A stretch of DNA of 64,000 nucleotides from Notolepis coatsorum (lineage: Eukaryota > Chordata > Actinopteri > Aulopiformes > Paralepididae). The position numbers and the translations under genes were made by a program. The notes below the pieces were generated by a model. It was not told the origin of the DNA. It worked only from the letters and a program-made list of their open reading frames with translations, and did not search any database. This document shows positions 1 through 10,591 of this stretch, in pieces; within the stretch, counting starts at the first letter, position 1; each line of letters begins with the position of its first letter. The stretch covers positions 99,383,674 to 99,447,673 of the forward strand of contig OZ020598.1 of assembly GCA_963971535.1 (NCBI GenBank), given 5' to 3'.

Positions 1-228
1 GGGTAGGGTAGTTTTTCGAAATTTGAAAGCCCTGAGTCTCTTCCTTCAAAAGACTACACTCACTTTTGGCTGTGCCACTTCCTCCTGTCAATATGCGCCG
101 GTTTCCGACTCAATGCCCTGAGATTTCTATAATCTTATATTTCACTAATAACAGTTAAAATAATTGGTAAACAAACATAATGCTGAAAATATACACTTTT
201 ACTGTATATCTCGGGCTTAAGAGGTTAA
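1..228. mobile_element. Right end of a TTAA-type MITE (CTCGGGCTTAAGAGG terminus)
   Basis: The segment ends in TCGGGCTTAAGAGGTTAA at about 211-228. The same terminus closes a repeat at 25584-25587 and appears inverted at 62741 (TTAACCTCTTACGCCCG). The element's left part lies outside the window. No coding potential is seen in it. Confidence 0.5.
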
Positions 229-870
229 CCCTGTGAGGCCCAAATTAAAAAGAAATTAGCAACTTCAGAGGCCAGAGGGTGGGACATATAAACACATTTA
301 CTATCAAATAGCATTGTGAGGCTGAACAACAGGACCAATTGACTATACATGTGCTTAAAGGGGAACTATCTTATAAATGGCTTTTTTCAGTGTTTACCAT
401 TGTTTCTTAGCTATGTGGACTTATATTAATAGGATATATGTCTCTAATTCTCATATTGGCGAATTCTTCCAATTCTCCTCTCACAATATTCACCCTCACT
501 GAACTGAGTCATCTGAAAATGTGCATATCTGTGATGTCAGAGATTTCTCAGCTGCATAATAATGTGGCAGTTGATGTGGCAGTTGGCACCAGGCCACACA
601 GTGGTTGGAGCCCAGCCTCAAAACGGCTTAAGATCTTGAGGTAGAAAAATGCGGTTTTTAGTACTTGATTAGAAATACAAAACAATGCATTTTTTTTGAA
701 AAAAACCTAGGTGTTCCATAGACTCACAGGAATTGTGTAAAAGTGCCCAAATAGTGAAAGAAATAGTAAAATAGTTCCCCTTTAACATTTTTTAAATAAA
801 CATTATTTTTTTAAATGGCTAAAAGTGATTTTGTAATTTTGCAACCGTGGGTCTCACAGGGTACTTTTAA
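225..870. mobile_element. TTAA-flanked MITE (TTAACCCTGTGAGG family), with a second partial copy to about 940
   Basis: The left end reads TTAACCCTGTGAGGCCCAA. Near 848-870 an inverted version, GGGTCTCACAGGGT, precedes TTAA. A second copy starts at 867 and repeats about 70 bp of the left end (to about 940) almost exactly, so two copies lie head to tail. The interior of the first copy is mostly filled by another MITE at 355-785. Confidence 0.6.
355..785 (+). mobile_element. TTAA-flanked MITE, AGGGGAACTAT inverted termini (copy 1)
   Basis: TTAA at 355-358 is followed by AGGGGAACTAT. The right end is ATAGTTCCCCT followed by TTAA at 782-785, giving exact 11-bp inverted termini inside a TTAA duplication. 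About 430 bp, non-coding. Further copies are at 29506-29935 and 48238-48878 (opposite orientation), with a related right half at 9957-10148. TTAA duplication is typical of the piggyBac superfamily; assignment to it is inference. Confidence 0.85.
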
Positions 871-1059
871 CCCTGTGAGGCCCAAATAAAAAAGACATTA
901 GCAACTTCAGAGGCCAGAGGGTGAGACCTATAAACACATGAAGGGTGCCGTGACTGAAAAAAAAGTTTGAGAAACGCTGGTATATGGTGTGGCTCTTTGT
1001 GGTACCACAATAATTTTTTTGTGGCTCTTAGTCTCTGACTGGTTGGCCACCCCTGTTGT

Positions 1060-1141
1060 ATACCAACACACACACACATTGTATACCAACACACACACAC
1101 ATTGTATACCAACACACACACACACACACACATTGTATACC

Positions 1142-1196
<55 letters not shown>
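1060..1196. repeat. (CA)n microsatellite with TTGTATACCAA interruptions
   Basis: Alternating CA tracts are separated three times by TTGTATACCAA, then run as pure CA from about 1143 to 1195. The overlapping His/Thr and Cys/Val open frames are low-complexity artefacts. Confidence 0.95.
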
Positions 1197-2839
1197 CTAC
1201 AGTATACAGTACATGTTCAGTTATCTGTGTCTCTTCCTCTCTTTCCTTCATTCTCTCCCTCTCTCTCTTCATCTCAACCCTTCACTCTCAAAACACAGAC
1301 ACATTATCTGTATTTCTTCTAATTATGTTATTTTTTTCATTGTACAGTCTTTCAATCGCTGTCATACAGTTACAGTTTAGTAAGCAATAAAAAAAAATAT
1401 ATCACCTTATTTCCAGTAAGTAGGTTTAAAAAAAAAATACATAAAAAAAAAAAAAAAATTAAAAGCAGAACATGTTTGAATTCTCCACAGTCCTGAGCCG
1501 ACACGTTGTGTAACTGTGTGGTTCCTTCAGAGGACATGGTAGAAGTGTGTCAGTCATGGCCGCGTGGCTCTCTCCTCGCTGGCAGCGCTCTCTAATTGGA
1601 ACATATGGCGAGCGACGCCACGTCAGTCTCCTCTCCTCCGCTTCACCACAAGCGGGGAATAGGATTTGAAATTTTGAATACACTGTGGAACATTTATGTA
1701 AGGATGTTTACCCAAAGTTGATGATGTTGCATTGCCCCGCTATTACTGTAGGGCTGCCGGAATACATTTCAGTATTTTAATTAGACAAATCTTTTTTAAG
1801 CCATTATGAAGGCACGGTTTATGCACTCAAGTGACAATGAGAATGGACAGATAGCAATACTATAAAGTATATATATAGCTGTTAGAAAGTACATCGGTTT
1901 GTTGACAACCCCTGGTCGTCCAGAACCATATTACACTGCAAACGTGTATGTGTTAATACCAAACTGTCAGTTAAATAATAACAATAATAATAATACAAAG
2001 AAAACGTTATTGATATGAGGTGAACTGAAAACGCATGACTGTTTCTTGTCCCTTTTTTGTGATGCGTTTTCAGTGAACAGCCAAAACTGTGTGTTACGAA
2101 GCACAGCCCAATGCCTAGTGACAGGCATTCAAGTACGACCCATACTAGCAAATACCAACTTACTTAGGCCTTGTTGGGGACCCTGCTTTTCTTTATCATA
2201 AATCCATCAATAGAGACCGTATTAGATCCCCAATTATCATCATGGGGTATCATTGGAAAGCCACACTCATTGGCTACAACCCTGTGCAAAGATTTTCGAG
2301 ATCGCCAAATGATTGACGGAGCTAGAGCCCCGGGAGTCGGGGGTGGTAATGTGTACTTTTGCGTACTTTGGGGCACGCCTCACATATCGGCATGTAACTC
2401 GAGAACCGCTGAACGGATTTTGTCACCTGAAAGGGCAATCAACAGGCAACAAATAGGGCTTTAATTCTATCTATATATTGTATTAAAAGAAATGCACACC
2501 CGAGCCACTAGAGGTCGGCAAAGAATCGTCCACATGTGGGCCCTTGGATGTTAAGAGGTCAATGTTTTAAAAACAAATATGTGTAGCCAAGAGTAAAGAC
2601 CATAACCCTATCAAAAACAGTAGTCAAAGTGTATATTTTCATTTTTACCGATGTTTTATACGATTTATCGGAAATACAAATTTATCGGAAAATGCTAATT
2701 ATCGTACAAAACGCAAGAAATGACTAAATCCAGATTCAACCCTGCCATTTTCCCTATCCATAGATGTATGATTTGGCCATAATAAGGTCAAGGTCAAGTT
2801 CAAGGTCAAATATGAATTTATAATTAAAGTCGATTATCA
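1197..2839. other. Unassigned non-coding, repeat-like sequence
   Basis: A/T-rich sequence with several poly-A runs (1390-1460). Open frames are short and none resembles a known protein. The stretch 2165-2560, including a CCCCGGGAGTCGGGGG hairpin near 2328, looks like part of a mobile element. No boundary could be fixed. Confidence 0.4.
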
Positions 2840-3197
2840 TTAATTACTGTATCTACAAATCCTTCTGTTTACTCATCTTCCCGCGGTTCATTTGCTTAGA
2901 TTTTTTGTACACATGATCTCAATAAGGTGGTGAATGAGCTCAGTGAGCATTTTCTCCTACCCGTATCAATTTTTGATCATCATCATCAAAATCATAAATC
3001 ATAATGAATCATAATTAATTTATTCATTACAATTGAATAATTCCTAGTAACAGACACAATATTTCTGACACTGGAAATACATACCCCCAGGCCCCTAGAT
3101 GTTCCTAGATACCAAGAACATGCAAATTGACCTTGCAGAAGTGGAGCAATCTTCCATTTACTTAGGCATGTACCTTTAGGCGAAAACGGTCTACAGA
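2840..3197. repeat. Interspersed repeat family Q, copy 1
   Basis: A shared block begins near AGTAACAGACACAATA, continues through CCTAGATACCAAGAACATG and ends near 3200. It recurs at 25380-25587 and 36590-36690 with about 85-90% similarity by eye. It is non-coding. The 25.4-kb copy ends in a TTAA terminus, so the family is probably a MITE. Confidence 0.6.
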
Positions 3198-3753
3198 TTA
3201 ACAGGTTAAATTCCCAAAGGAACATAGGCCATCGACGAAGCTCTTCCATCCTCTTCGGTCTTGTGCCCTCCGCTCCAGATCTTGCCAGGACAGCCCTTCT
3301 TTGTTCATCTCCTGTTCTGTGGTTCTTCTCCAGGTGGTTTTTGGTCTGCCTCTCTTCCTCCTGCCCTGTGGGTTCCATGTCAGCGCCCGCTTTGTGATTG
3401 ATTTCTTTCTTCTGAGTGTGTGACCTATCCACTTCCACTTCCTCCTCCGGATTTGAATTTCTATTGTGTCCTGTGTTTGGTGAGTTCCCACAGGTTGGCG
3501 TTAGAGATGGTGTTGGCCCAGGAGGCGTCTGAGGCACCGGTTGGTGAAGGTCTGTAGCTTATTGAGTATAGTGGTGGTGGTTTTCCAGGATTCTGAGCCA
3601 TATAGTAGAGTGGTCTTTACGTTTGAGTTGAAGATTTGTAGCTTGGTCTTGAGTGACAGGTTTTTTGCCTTCCAGATAATGTTTAGCATGTTGAATGTTG
3701 TCCTTGCCTTTCCAATCCTGGCTTGGACATCGTCTTCCGTACCCTGTGATTTA
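3198..3753 (-). mobile_element. RTE-type LINE, 3' end of the reverse transcriptase ORF (decayed)
   Basis: Read on the minus strand, 3753 to about 3501 gives a frame with DDVQARIGKARTTFNML, then KTKLQIFNSNVKTTLLYG and NKLQTFTNRCLRRLLGQ. After a frameshift near 3490-3500 it continues with RRRKWKWIGHTLRR, ALTWNPQGRRKRGRP and SWQDLERRAQDRRGWKSFV up to a stop at 3198. This motif order (LLYG, CLRR, KWxWIGHTLR, NPQGxRxRGRP, DRxxW) is the familiar C-terminus of RTE-group non-LTR retrotransposons. The endonuclease and catalytic YADD part are missing, so this is a 5'-truncated, frameshifted dead copy of about 185 codons. The alternative, another clade with the same tail, is less likely. Confidence 0.8.
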
Positions 3754-4124
3754 AAGTGTCAAAAAAATTTGTGTTTGATAAGGAGATAGGGATATATTTC
3801 AATTCAAATGTATGTGTCTGATATATATATTATTAGAAGATTAAATAATTGGTTGATATAAACGTAGATAATGTATGAAAAAGCTAAATTGTATATTATA
3901 CTGCATTGTATTATGAATTGATTAGGAGCATGACTTGTTGTTTTTAAATAATTGTATGTGTTAGTATAGTATAATAATAATATAATAATGCAGGACCTGT
4001 CGCAGAGGTCTTTAATTAGCATGGATTTATCCTCAATGTTAGCGGTTAGCACACACGGTTAGCACACACACACCGCAACACACACGCATGCATTGTTTTT
4101 GTAGGATCGCCAATGCGATACTCC
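3754..4124. other. A/T-rich spacer, no gene seen
   Basis: A/T-rich sequence with a short (CA)n at 4050-4085. No splice-flanked or family-like open frame was found. Confidence 0.5.
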
Positions 4125-4484
4125 TCTGCGCTTAACCCATCCCGTCGTCCTTCCCCCCAAGGGCAGCCGGGAGCAGACGAGGGCTGTGGCGTGGGCCACG
4201 CCCGGGGACCATCCAAGTGCTCCTGCCCGTCTTCGTCACGGACGCGACAGCGTTAGCGATCTGTTGTTTTGCATGTTTTTCCATTGGGTTTCTCTTATCG
4301 GGGGGGGGGGGGGGGGGACCCTTGCGAGCACGGGGAGAACATGCAAACTCCACACAGAAGAAAGGCCTGGGAGATACCCCACCTGGGTAACTGGCATCGC
4401 GGAAACCTGGTCCCCAAGCGGGAATCAAACCCTGGACCTTCTTGCTGTGAGGCGACAGTGTTAACCACTACACCACCGTGCCGC
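4125..4484 (-). mobile_element. tRNA-derived SINE (family S1), copy 1
   Basis: On the minus strand the element starts with a GCGGCACGGTGGTGTAGTGG head that carries a pol III A-box-like core. A B-box-like GGTTTGATTCCCGC lies about 55 bp on. The body includes GAGTTTGCATGTTCTCCCCG and GATCGCTAACGCTGTCGCG. Sister copies are at 31905-32320 (+) and 63082-63530 (-). An 18-base poly-G run (about 4301-4318) sits inside it. No protein is encoded. Confidence 0.85.
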
Positions 4485-4491
4485 TTGACTA

Positions 4492-4538
4492 GTACAGCTG
4501 TGGCTAATGGGGATCCAAATAAACTTAAACTTAAACTA
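4492..4538 (+). mobile_element. LINE 3' tail (GGGGATCCAAATAAA type)
   Basis: GCTAATGGGGATCCAAATAAA followed by a CTTAAA repeat tail. The same 3' end occurs at 44840-44862 (+), 35180-35260 (-) and 46360-46445 (-). These are the 3' ends of 5'-truncated non-LTR copies. Confidence 0.65.
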
Positions 4539-4798
4539 GTGCTTTGACGTTGTGTGTTCTATGTCATTCTTACCTTGCTGCTCTGCACCTTTTCCGTCAT
4601 CGAGTAGAAGACCGTTGTCGCTGCCACAGGACTTCTGGGTCTTGAAAACATCTGTTCTCATACATGAGATATCCTTACTTGGAACATATGTCACACACAG
4701 CCGCATCAATCTCACTGTTCTCTTTTTAGTTTTTTCCTACCAAGAGTCCTTTCTCAAAAAGGACAAGAACAGGAGATAGCCCTATTACAAAACTCTTG

Positions 4799-4799
<1 letters not shown>

Positions 4800-4852
<53 letters not shown>
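4800..4852. repeat. (CA)n microsatellite
   Basis: About 26 uninterrupted CA units, immediately before a LINE fragment. Confidence 0.97.
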
Positions 4853-5130
4853 ACATTTGGAGGTGGACTTCCCACTCTCCAGGACATTTACAACAAGCGT
4901 TGCAGGAGCAAGGCTAAGAGAATAATCAAAGACTCTAGTCACCCAAACAACTGCCTCTTTGAACTGCTGCGGTCAGGCAAGCAATACCGGAGTCTGGGGC
5001 TCAACGACAATGACACTAGTTAACAACCCATCATCTACACTCACAGGACACACATCCACTCACTTAAATAAACACTCACCGTAACACCCACTCTACTCAC
5101 TTTAAACACTTTTACACACTTTATATATAT
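4853..5130 (+). mobile_element. L2/CR1-type LINE, 3' fragment
   Basis: The frame gives GGGLPTLQDIYNKRCRSKAKR, then DSSHPNNCLFELLRSGKQYRS. This is the same C-terminal peptide as in the LINE at 28200-28430. It is followed by the characteristic CA-rich 3' UTR (ACACTCACCGTAACACCC). Only the last 60 or so codons and UTR are present. It belongs to the family nested at 26-30 kb. Confidence 0.85.
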
Positions 5131-5618
5131 ATATTTTTTTGATCCACTTTTTCTCCCATTTTCTATATTTTCTCCCATCCCAATTTCGTATCATCCAATT
5201 CAACCCTCCCCTGTCACGAACGCTGTTTCTTGCCTCCCACAAGCCGGCTGCAATGTGGACTAAGTCATACATACAGATGAAGCTTTTAGTATTCCTGGGC
5301 GCTTTGCCGCAACGTGCGCACGGTTATATCACGTCGTTGAAATGAATTAGGAACCCAGGCTGCTGTTCTATTTTATGCCGCCAGGAGGCGCAAAGTCATT
5401 AGACGGACGCTACAACGTCCTACACAGTATACTGTATAACGATCTGTATGTTTTGTTGTCTAAAATAAATACCATACCATATGTCTAAAGCAATGTTGCT
5501 GAATAAAATAATGAAACCGTTAAGACCTGTCGAATTAGCAGTCAATGTGTATATTTTGTGTAGATAGCTAGTGGAGGTGCCAGGTGGGCTCTCTTTATAA
5601 TGATATATTTTGTCTAGT
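5131..5618. other. Unassigned interspersed-repeat-like sequence
   Basis: It begins with a run of pyrimidine-rich TTTTTCTCCCATTTTCT motifs. No coding frame was recognised. Confidence 0.35.
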
Positions 5619-5686
5619 ACCGTGGTCTAGTGGTTTATCCCCATTCCTTTCAAGCCGACGCCCGGGGTTTGAGTCCCAGCCTGTCT
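5619..5686 (+). mobile_element. tRNA-like SINE head
   Basis: About 68 bp with an A-box-like TGGTCTAGTGG, an anticodon-arm-sized middle, and a B-box-like GGGTTTGAGTCCC, followed by an A/T tail. The tRNA fold is imperfect and there is no clear 7-bp acceptor pairing, so I call a retroposed tRNA-derived SINE head and not a functional tRNA gene. Confidence 0.5.
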
Positions 5687-6257
5687 AATATATATATATT
5701 TTTTTATTATTTATAAAATGAAATTGCCCGCAACGATGTGCATAATACAATAGTAATAATATATAATAAGAATCCAACCAATAGAGCGACATTGTGCAAT
5801 AAACAAGTAAACAAAGTAGGGCATATCGGCATTTGTACATGAGTTATTCTGAGTCAACTTATTGTCTGTTGTTGCTACGCAACTTCACTTGACTTGAAAA
5901 GACTTGATACCTCCCCCCATGCCCAACGATTAAAAATTAACGTTATTAAATGTATATATATTAATTCATTTTGCGCGAATCCACACTTCATTTCCCAGAC
6001 CCACTTTGTTTTGAAACAACCAATCACGTTGCGCGATAGCACGAGCGATCCACAGTCAGTAATAATGTTACAGCTGAGTTCACGGCGAAATGTAAAATGC
6101 TACCCAGGATTGTTGCGTTTCGTTATAAAAACTATGCGGTGATAAACAAAAAACGAATCGCAGTATGCAAAACGTGCGGTTCGAGGATCACAGATGAAGA
6201 TGCGCAACGTCCAACTTCGTTCGACACTTGAACTAAGCTGCACAAAGATCGGTAAGT

Positions 6258-6350
6258 GAATGAACGAATGAATGAAAACTTTATTTAACAGATTGCAGAA
6301 TGGGTACAATACAGTACAGCTCAATATACACAATTGTTAAGGGGATGCAG
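6258..6350 (-). mobile_element. Non-LTR element 3' tail with (CATT)n
   Basis: On the minus strand: GCATCCCCTTAACAATTGTG, then TTGTACCCATTCTGCAATC and AATAAAG with a CATT repeat tail. The same end lies on the plus strand at 37938-38035 with an AATC tail. This is a retroposon 3' end without its coding part. Confidence 0.65.
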
Positions 6351-6636
6351 ACCAGAGAAAGACTTTTGTCTTGTTTACATCAGGGTCCCCCATAGTAACT
6401 TGGCTTGCTACAGTAGAGTTAAATCAATGAGCCAGTGTGCTAACGTTATCATATACTCTCTTTTTTAGACTCTTTTTGTATCACAAACAGTACTGTATTT
6501 GTAAATCTGGTATGTCATAAATGTATAGATGTAGCAGTACTGTATCTGTATGTCATGTATGTCATGTTATGATGAATTGAAAATGGGGGACCCTGATGTA
6601 AACAAGACGAAAGTCTTTCTCTGGTCTCTTCGCTGG
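6345..6636. repeat. Inverted repeat, about 50-bp arms
   Basis: The left arm at about 6346-6393 (AGACCAGAGAAAGACTTTTG, then TCTTGTTTACATCAGGGTCC) matches the reverse complement of about 6583-6632. The spacer is about 190 bp. This is a fold-back element or two opposed copies of one repeat. Confidence 0.75.
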
Positions 6637-6679
6637 ACTGAGACGTGACGTGATTTTAATTATAATATGCATGATGTTT

Positions 6680-6895
6680 TGCTTTGTACAGGCAATAATG
6701 AAGAAGTTCCCTGGAAGGAAGGATGTCTCTTTCAGGAAGGGTCCATCTGGACATCTACGGCAGGACCCCGCTGAGGAAGCAAGGAGGATCAAAGATCTTC
6801 TCCTCTTCTCTTCCTCCTCTGCACCAGCCCAGCCTGCCTCCGCTGCACCGCTACCTGCAGCCTCCTCTGAACAAGCCCTCATGAAGCTACAATGT
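6680..6895 (+). other. Candidate exon, unrecognised (Lys/Arg-rich then Ala/Pro/Ser-rich)
   Basis: An open stretch runs between a good acceptor (TTTGTACAG, ending about 6689) and a donor-like ACAAT/GTGAGA (about 6895). It reads IMKKFPGRKDVSFRKGPSGH, then RQDPAEEARRIKDLL, then a Ser/Ala/Pro-rich tail. I do not recognise a domain. The last 60 or so bp, including the donor-like site, are partly repeated at 6949-7033. No partner exon was found nearby. It could be a relic exon carried by a mobile element or a chance open frame. Confidence 0.25.
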
Positions 6896-7033
6896 GAGAG
6901 CAGAGTATTTAGCTTCATTATGATAAACAGCAACCTAATTATCTGCACCTCTACCTGCAGCACGTCTACCTGCAGCCTCCTCTGAACAAGCCCCCAGGAA
7001 GCTACAATGTGAGAGCAGAGTATTTAGCTTCAT

Positions 7034-7626
7034 ATGTTTAGTTTATTTTATTTATTTAGCACATTATTTAAAAAAAACAGTGCTAGGAGGGAACGAAGCA
7101 CAAAGGGCATGTACAAAGTTCCACTCCCATCTCATTGTCCATAAACAATATGAACGAAATACATGTGTAGCAAGGTCTACACACTATAGCGAAAACATGG
7201 AAGATTGACACGAGTCAGTAACAAGAACAATTATTATTTTATTTTTTTGATAAACAGCAACCTAATTATATACTTCAGGCTAAGTTTTGCCAATAATATT
7301 ACTCACAATTCTTTACTAACTACTGTTTCTGAAATGTGCCTGAGCCTCCTCTGCACCTGCCCAGCCTGCCTCTGCCCCCAGTTCTGACCAGGATGTCAGC
7401 CAATGGAACTACAACCCATGCCTCATTGCACCTTACCCTAAGTTGTACCTGATCCCATTACTGCATTGTACCTCACTGTTACTCTTTTTTTTACTCTGTA
7501 TTGTATATTGTATATGTATATTGATTGACTGAACACTTTTTGTTTATGTACTCTTGACTTTGTCTATTTTATACTTTGTATCTATTTTATCTAGCACACA
7601 AATATTCTGTATTACTATGACAACTA
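7034..7626. other. Unassigned; part looks like a LINE 3' UTR
   Basis: Segment 7385-7626 contains GTACCTGATCCCATTACTGC and GTATTACTATGACAACTATT. Both resemble the 3' UTR of the L2/CR1 LINE at 28.5-30.4 kb. The rest shows nothing recognisable. Confidence 0.4.
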
Positions 7627-8355
7627 TTAACACATTAATTGCCAATAACGAGTTATCTCGTTATTGGCCGCCATGCGTTGAGTGCCAACAACGAGTAAAC
7701 ATCGATATTTCTTTTATTCGCTATTGGCATTCATATGTCATCCAGGAACCAGCTGGACCCTGTCTGATTGCAATGCCTCAATACCGCCGCCTGGTGGATT
7801 TCGGGCGAGTTACACTCCACTCTAAACCGGAAGTGGCGCTCGGTGCATCGGGGAAAAGGCTCCGCCAGAGATATCTTGTAGCGTGGATCAATATACCTCG
7901 AGTGCATTGGATCGCTTTCGAGACGCAAGAATCAATATGCTTTCGGCGTTTATTGCGTCATACACACGGAAAATGGATCTAGCAGATCGACGTCAAATAA
8001 TTGGAATCTTTTTCCTCCAGTCTCATCGGGCACAGGTAAGAGGAATCTAATGTTATTTCCAGCTCGATTGTCCATGTATTTCATTGCAATCTGTCCGATC
8101 AACGTATGGTGTCTTACTAAAGAAAGCCGTTACTGACAATCAAGGAATCATAAACGACCCCCCCCCCCTTTCCTTCACGCATGATGGAGCATAATGTATA
8201 GCGATCATATGCATTTGACATTTTTTATATAGCGTGTATAGGGACGAAACGCCAATCGATTATGTATAATACGCGTCAGGGCCTATAGCGCGTGTTCTAG
8301 GAATTACTGCTATAGAGTCTAAAAACATACTTATATTCTCGACGGTACTAACACG
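7627..8355. mobile_element. TTAACACATT-family MITE (right end not resolved)
   Basis: It starts TTAACACATTAATTGCC with a subterminal palindrome TAACGAG/CTCGTTA. It continues with CCGCCTGGTGGATTTCGGGC and CCGGAAGTGGCGCTCGGTGC, which recur inverted at 18230-18498. No transposase is encoded. A 10-C run lies at about 8158-8168. The right end is lost or overlaps the LINE relic at 8360. Confidence 0.6.
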
Positions 8356-8419
8356 ACAATGTCACTCCTGTCCTCGCCTCCCTTCATTGGCTGCCTGTGC
8401 AGTTTAGGATACATTTTAA
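8356..8419 (+). mobile_element. LINE C-terminal fragment, left piece of a split copy
   Basis: The frame reads PVLASLHWLPVQFRIHF, a hallmark near the C-terminus of L2/CR1-like reverse transcriptases. It stops at TTAA 8416-8419 and resumes at 10149 with ILLFAYKAIHGMAPPYL. The two pieces are one LINE split by the 8420-10148 insertion. Confidence 0.75.
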
Positions 8420-8829
8420 CACTTTGTGTTCAGTGCCAGCAGGGGGCGCACGATTTAGCGCTTGAGTGCCAGCGCTCTATTCAATGAGGGGGCGAGCACA
8501 TTTGCGAACGCATAAACTATATCTTAAATTATGGGTCTAATACGCCCGTCGCTTATCAATGACTTGCTTGCAGTGAACTTGTCGAAACGGATTGTTTTTT
8601 CATCTGTACATTTCCGTTTGATACCATTTTGAAAAACGCTCGTTTTTGGACATTTCCTGAAAAAAATATAGATTCTGCAGGAATCGCCCTTTACTGGAAT
8701 ACACAAAAACAGTCATTTTTCGGCCTATTTATGACTCGTTTTCAAATAAATGCTAGATTATCGATAGTATATGTGTACTCATGCACGCTAGAGAAGTGGG
8801 CTGAAAAATCGATTATCTTATTTCCTGAT

Positions 8830-8832
<3 letters not shown>

Positions 8833-8866
<34 letters not shown>
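8833..8866. repeat. (CA)n microsatellite inside MITE
   Basis: About 16 CA units. The equivalent position in sister MITE copies (11645-11660, 40385-40410) has shorter CA/GT tracts, so the repeat grew in place. Confidence 0.9.
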
Positions 8867-8868
<2 letters not shown>

Positions 8869-9275
8869 TATAGGGCCCACGTTGATATATCTGTGAAAAA
8901 AGCTCTGATTACCCCAAGACTGGTCAAATAGATTCCTTACCTCAGATCAGATGTTCTCCAAAAAGATTATTCTAATTCCTGATCGCCATTCCAAATATCG
9001 ATCGCGTTTATTGATCCAACGCTGGGTGCTCGAAACACATATTCCACGCTGTTCTGAGGGACCACAAAGACTGCAATCGGCTCAGATTACATGCCTGACA
9101 AGTAAAATGTGGATTCCGGATTTTCTTTTCCCCATGCGTTTTCATTCAGTCCAATCCAATGGGTGCATTATCATCCGGGAGACAATAGGGGGCGGTATTT
9201 TCCCTGTTCGAGCTCAGAGAGAGTCCCAGTGGTAACGTGAGGTTAGATTGTGGAAACCATTTCCTCATACTCTGC

Positions 9276-9280
9276 ATGGG

Positions 9281-9308
<28 letters not shown>
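9276..9308. repeat. (GA)n microsatellite
   Basis: A GAGA tract followed by poly-G, at the point where the MITE homology ends. Confidence 0.9.
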
Positions 9309-9312
<4 letters not shown>

Positions 9313-9399
9313 GCACTTGGGGGGGGGAGGGGGGGACCTGCAGCGCGCCACACACCCGCAAACGGGAGATTGAAAGAAAGGGGGAAAAAAAAACACAAG

Positions 9400-9879
9400 C
9401 TGCCGCGGACTCTCATCACCGAGAGGGAGAGAAAGGAAGAGAGAGGGAGGGAGGGAGAGAGGGGGCCTTGTCAATAACGGCCTGTCTTTTTCTCTCTCTC
9501 TCTCTCTCCCACCCCCTCCCTCTCTCTCTCTGCCGCGCGGACTCTCATCACCGAGAGGGAGAGAAAGGAAGAGAGAGGGAGAGAGGGGGCCTTGTCAATA
9601 ACGGCCTGTCTTTTTTTCTCTCTCTCTCTCTCCCACCCCTCCCTCTCTCTCTCTCTCTCTGCCGTGCGGACTCTCATCACCGAGAGGGAGAGAAAGGAAG
9701 AGAGAGGGAGGGAGGGAGGGGGCCTTGTCAATAACGGCCTGTCTTTTTTTCTCTCTCTCTCTCTCTCCCACCCCCTCCCTCTCTCTCTCTCTCTCTGCCG
9801 CGCGGACTCTCATCACCGAGAGGGAGAGAAAGGAAGAGAGAGGGAGAGAGGGGGCCTTGTCAATAACGGCCTGTCTTTT

Positions 9880-9915
<36 letters not shown>
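9400..9915. repeat. Minisatellite, 129-136-bp unit, about 4 copies
   Basis: Each unit holds GCGGACTCTCATCACCGAG, a GAGAGGGA purine block, CCTTGTCAATAACGGCCTG and a (CT)n block. The core starts near 9406, 9538, 9667 and 9803. The last unit runs into pure (CT)n. Open frames in all phases are purine/pyrimidine artefacts. Confidence 0.9.
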
Positions 9916-9920
<5 letters not shown>

Positions 9921-10148
9921 CAGTGCAGACTGTGTGGACTGACTGTCACTCAAAGTGCTTATGGGCGGAGCCAGGCCATAACAGCCTGAAATCTTGAGGC
10001 TGAAAAATTATGGTTTTGAGTACTTGATTAGAAATATAAAACAATGCATTTTTTTGAAAAAAACCTTACAAATGTCTTCAATAGACTAACAGGAATTGTG
10101 TAAAGTTGCCCAAATAGTGCTAGGAATAGCAGTACATAGCCCCTTTAA

Positions 10149-10591
10149 GATCCTGTTGTTTGCATATAAAGCAATACATGGTATGGCCCCACCCTACCTC
10201 ACCGAGATCCTGCACTCCTACACCCCATTACGGTCTCTGAGGTCTGCTGACCAGTCCCTCCTTGTTGTCCCCAAATCCACGATAAAGAACAGAGGGGACG
10301 GTGCGTTTGCGGTTACAGCCCCCAAACTCTGGAACGAGTTGCCCCCCAAGATTAGGCTGGCCCCAACACTCCCAATGTTTAAGTCCCATCTTAAAACACA
10401 TTTTGTTCTCCCTAGCATTAAAAAAATGTACAGTCTGCTGCCGTAATTTATTTGTTTGTAGTTATGTGTGCATTGTATTGTGTTTGTGTTTTTTTTTTTA
10501 CTATATTATTGATTGATTGTGAAACACTTTGGTCAACCTTGTTGTTTTTAAACGTGCTATACTGTATACATAAAGTTGGATTGGATTGGAT
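10149..10591 (+). mobile_element. LINE C-terminus and 3' UTR, right piece of a split copy
   Basis: The frame to 10446 gives ILLFAYKAIHGMAPPYL, YTPLRSLRSADQSLLVVP, then GDGAFAVTAPKLWNELPPK and FKSHLKTHF. This is the usual C-terminal tail of L2/CR1-like fish LINEs. A 3' UTR follows (ACACTTTGGTCAACCTTG) with an ATTGG repeat tail. Related 3' ends are at 17362-17440 and, more distantly, 23572-23965. Confidence 0.85.

Larger units (their letters stand above)
8420..10148. mobile_element. Compound TTAA insertion inside a LINE (two unlike MITE ends)
   Basis: It is flanked by TTAA at 8416-8419 and 10145-10148. The left terminus is CACTTTGTGTTCAGTGCC (TTAACACTTT family, matching 11224-12059 inverted until about 9265). 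The right 190 bp (9957-10148) matches the other MITE family (as at 355-785), ending CCCCTTTAA. Between them lie a (GA)n tract and a tandem array. The ends are therefore not a matched pair, which suggests recombination between two MITEs or successive insertion. Confidence 0.75.

Noticed and set aside
867..1390. ORFs of Cys/Val and His/Thr repeats over the (CA)n tract
   Set aside because: Translations of a dinucleotide repeat in different phases.
9237..9997. Six overlapping Arg/Glu- and Ser/Leu-rich ORFs
   Set aside because: They arise from GA/CT-rich minisatellite DNA in every phase; no start, splice or family support.
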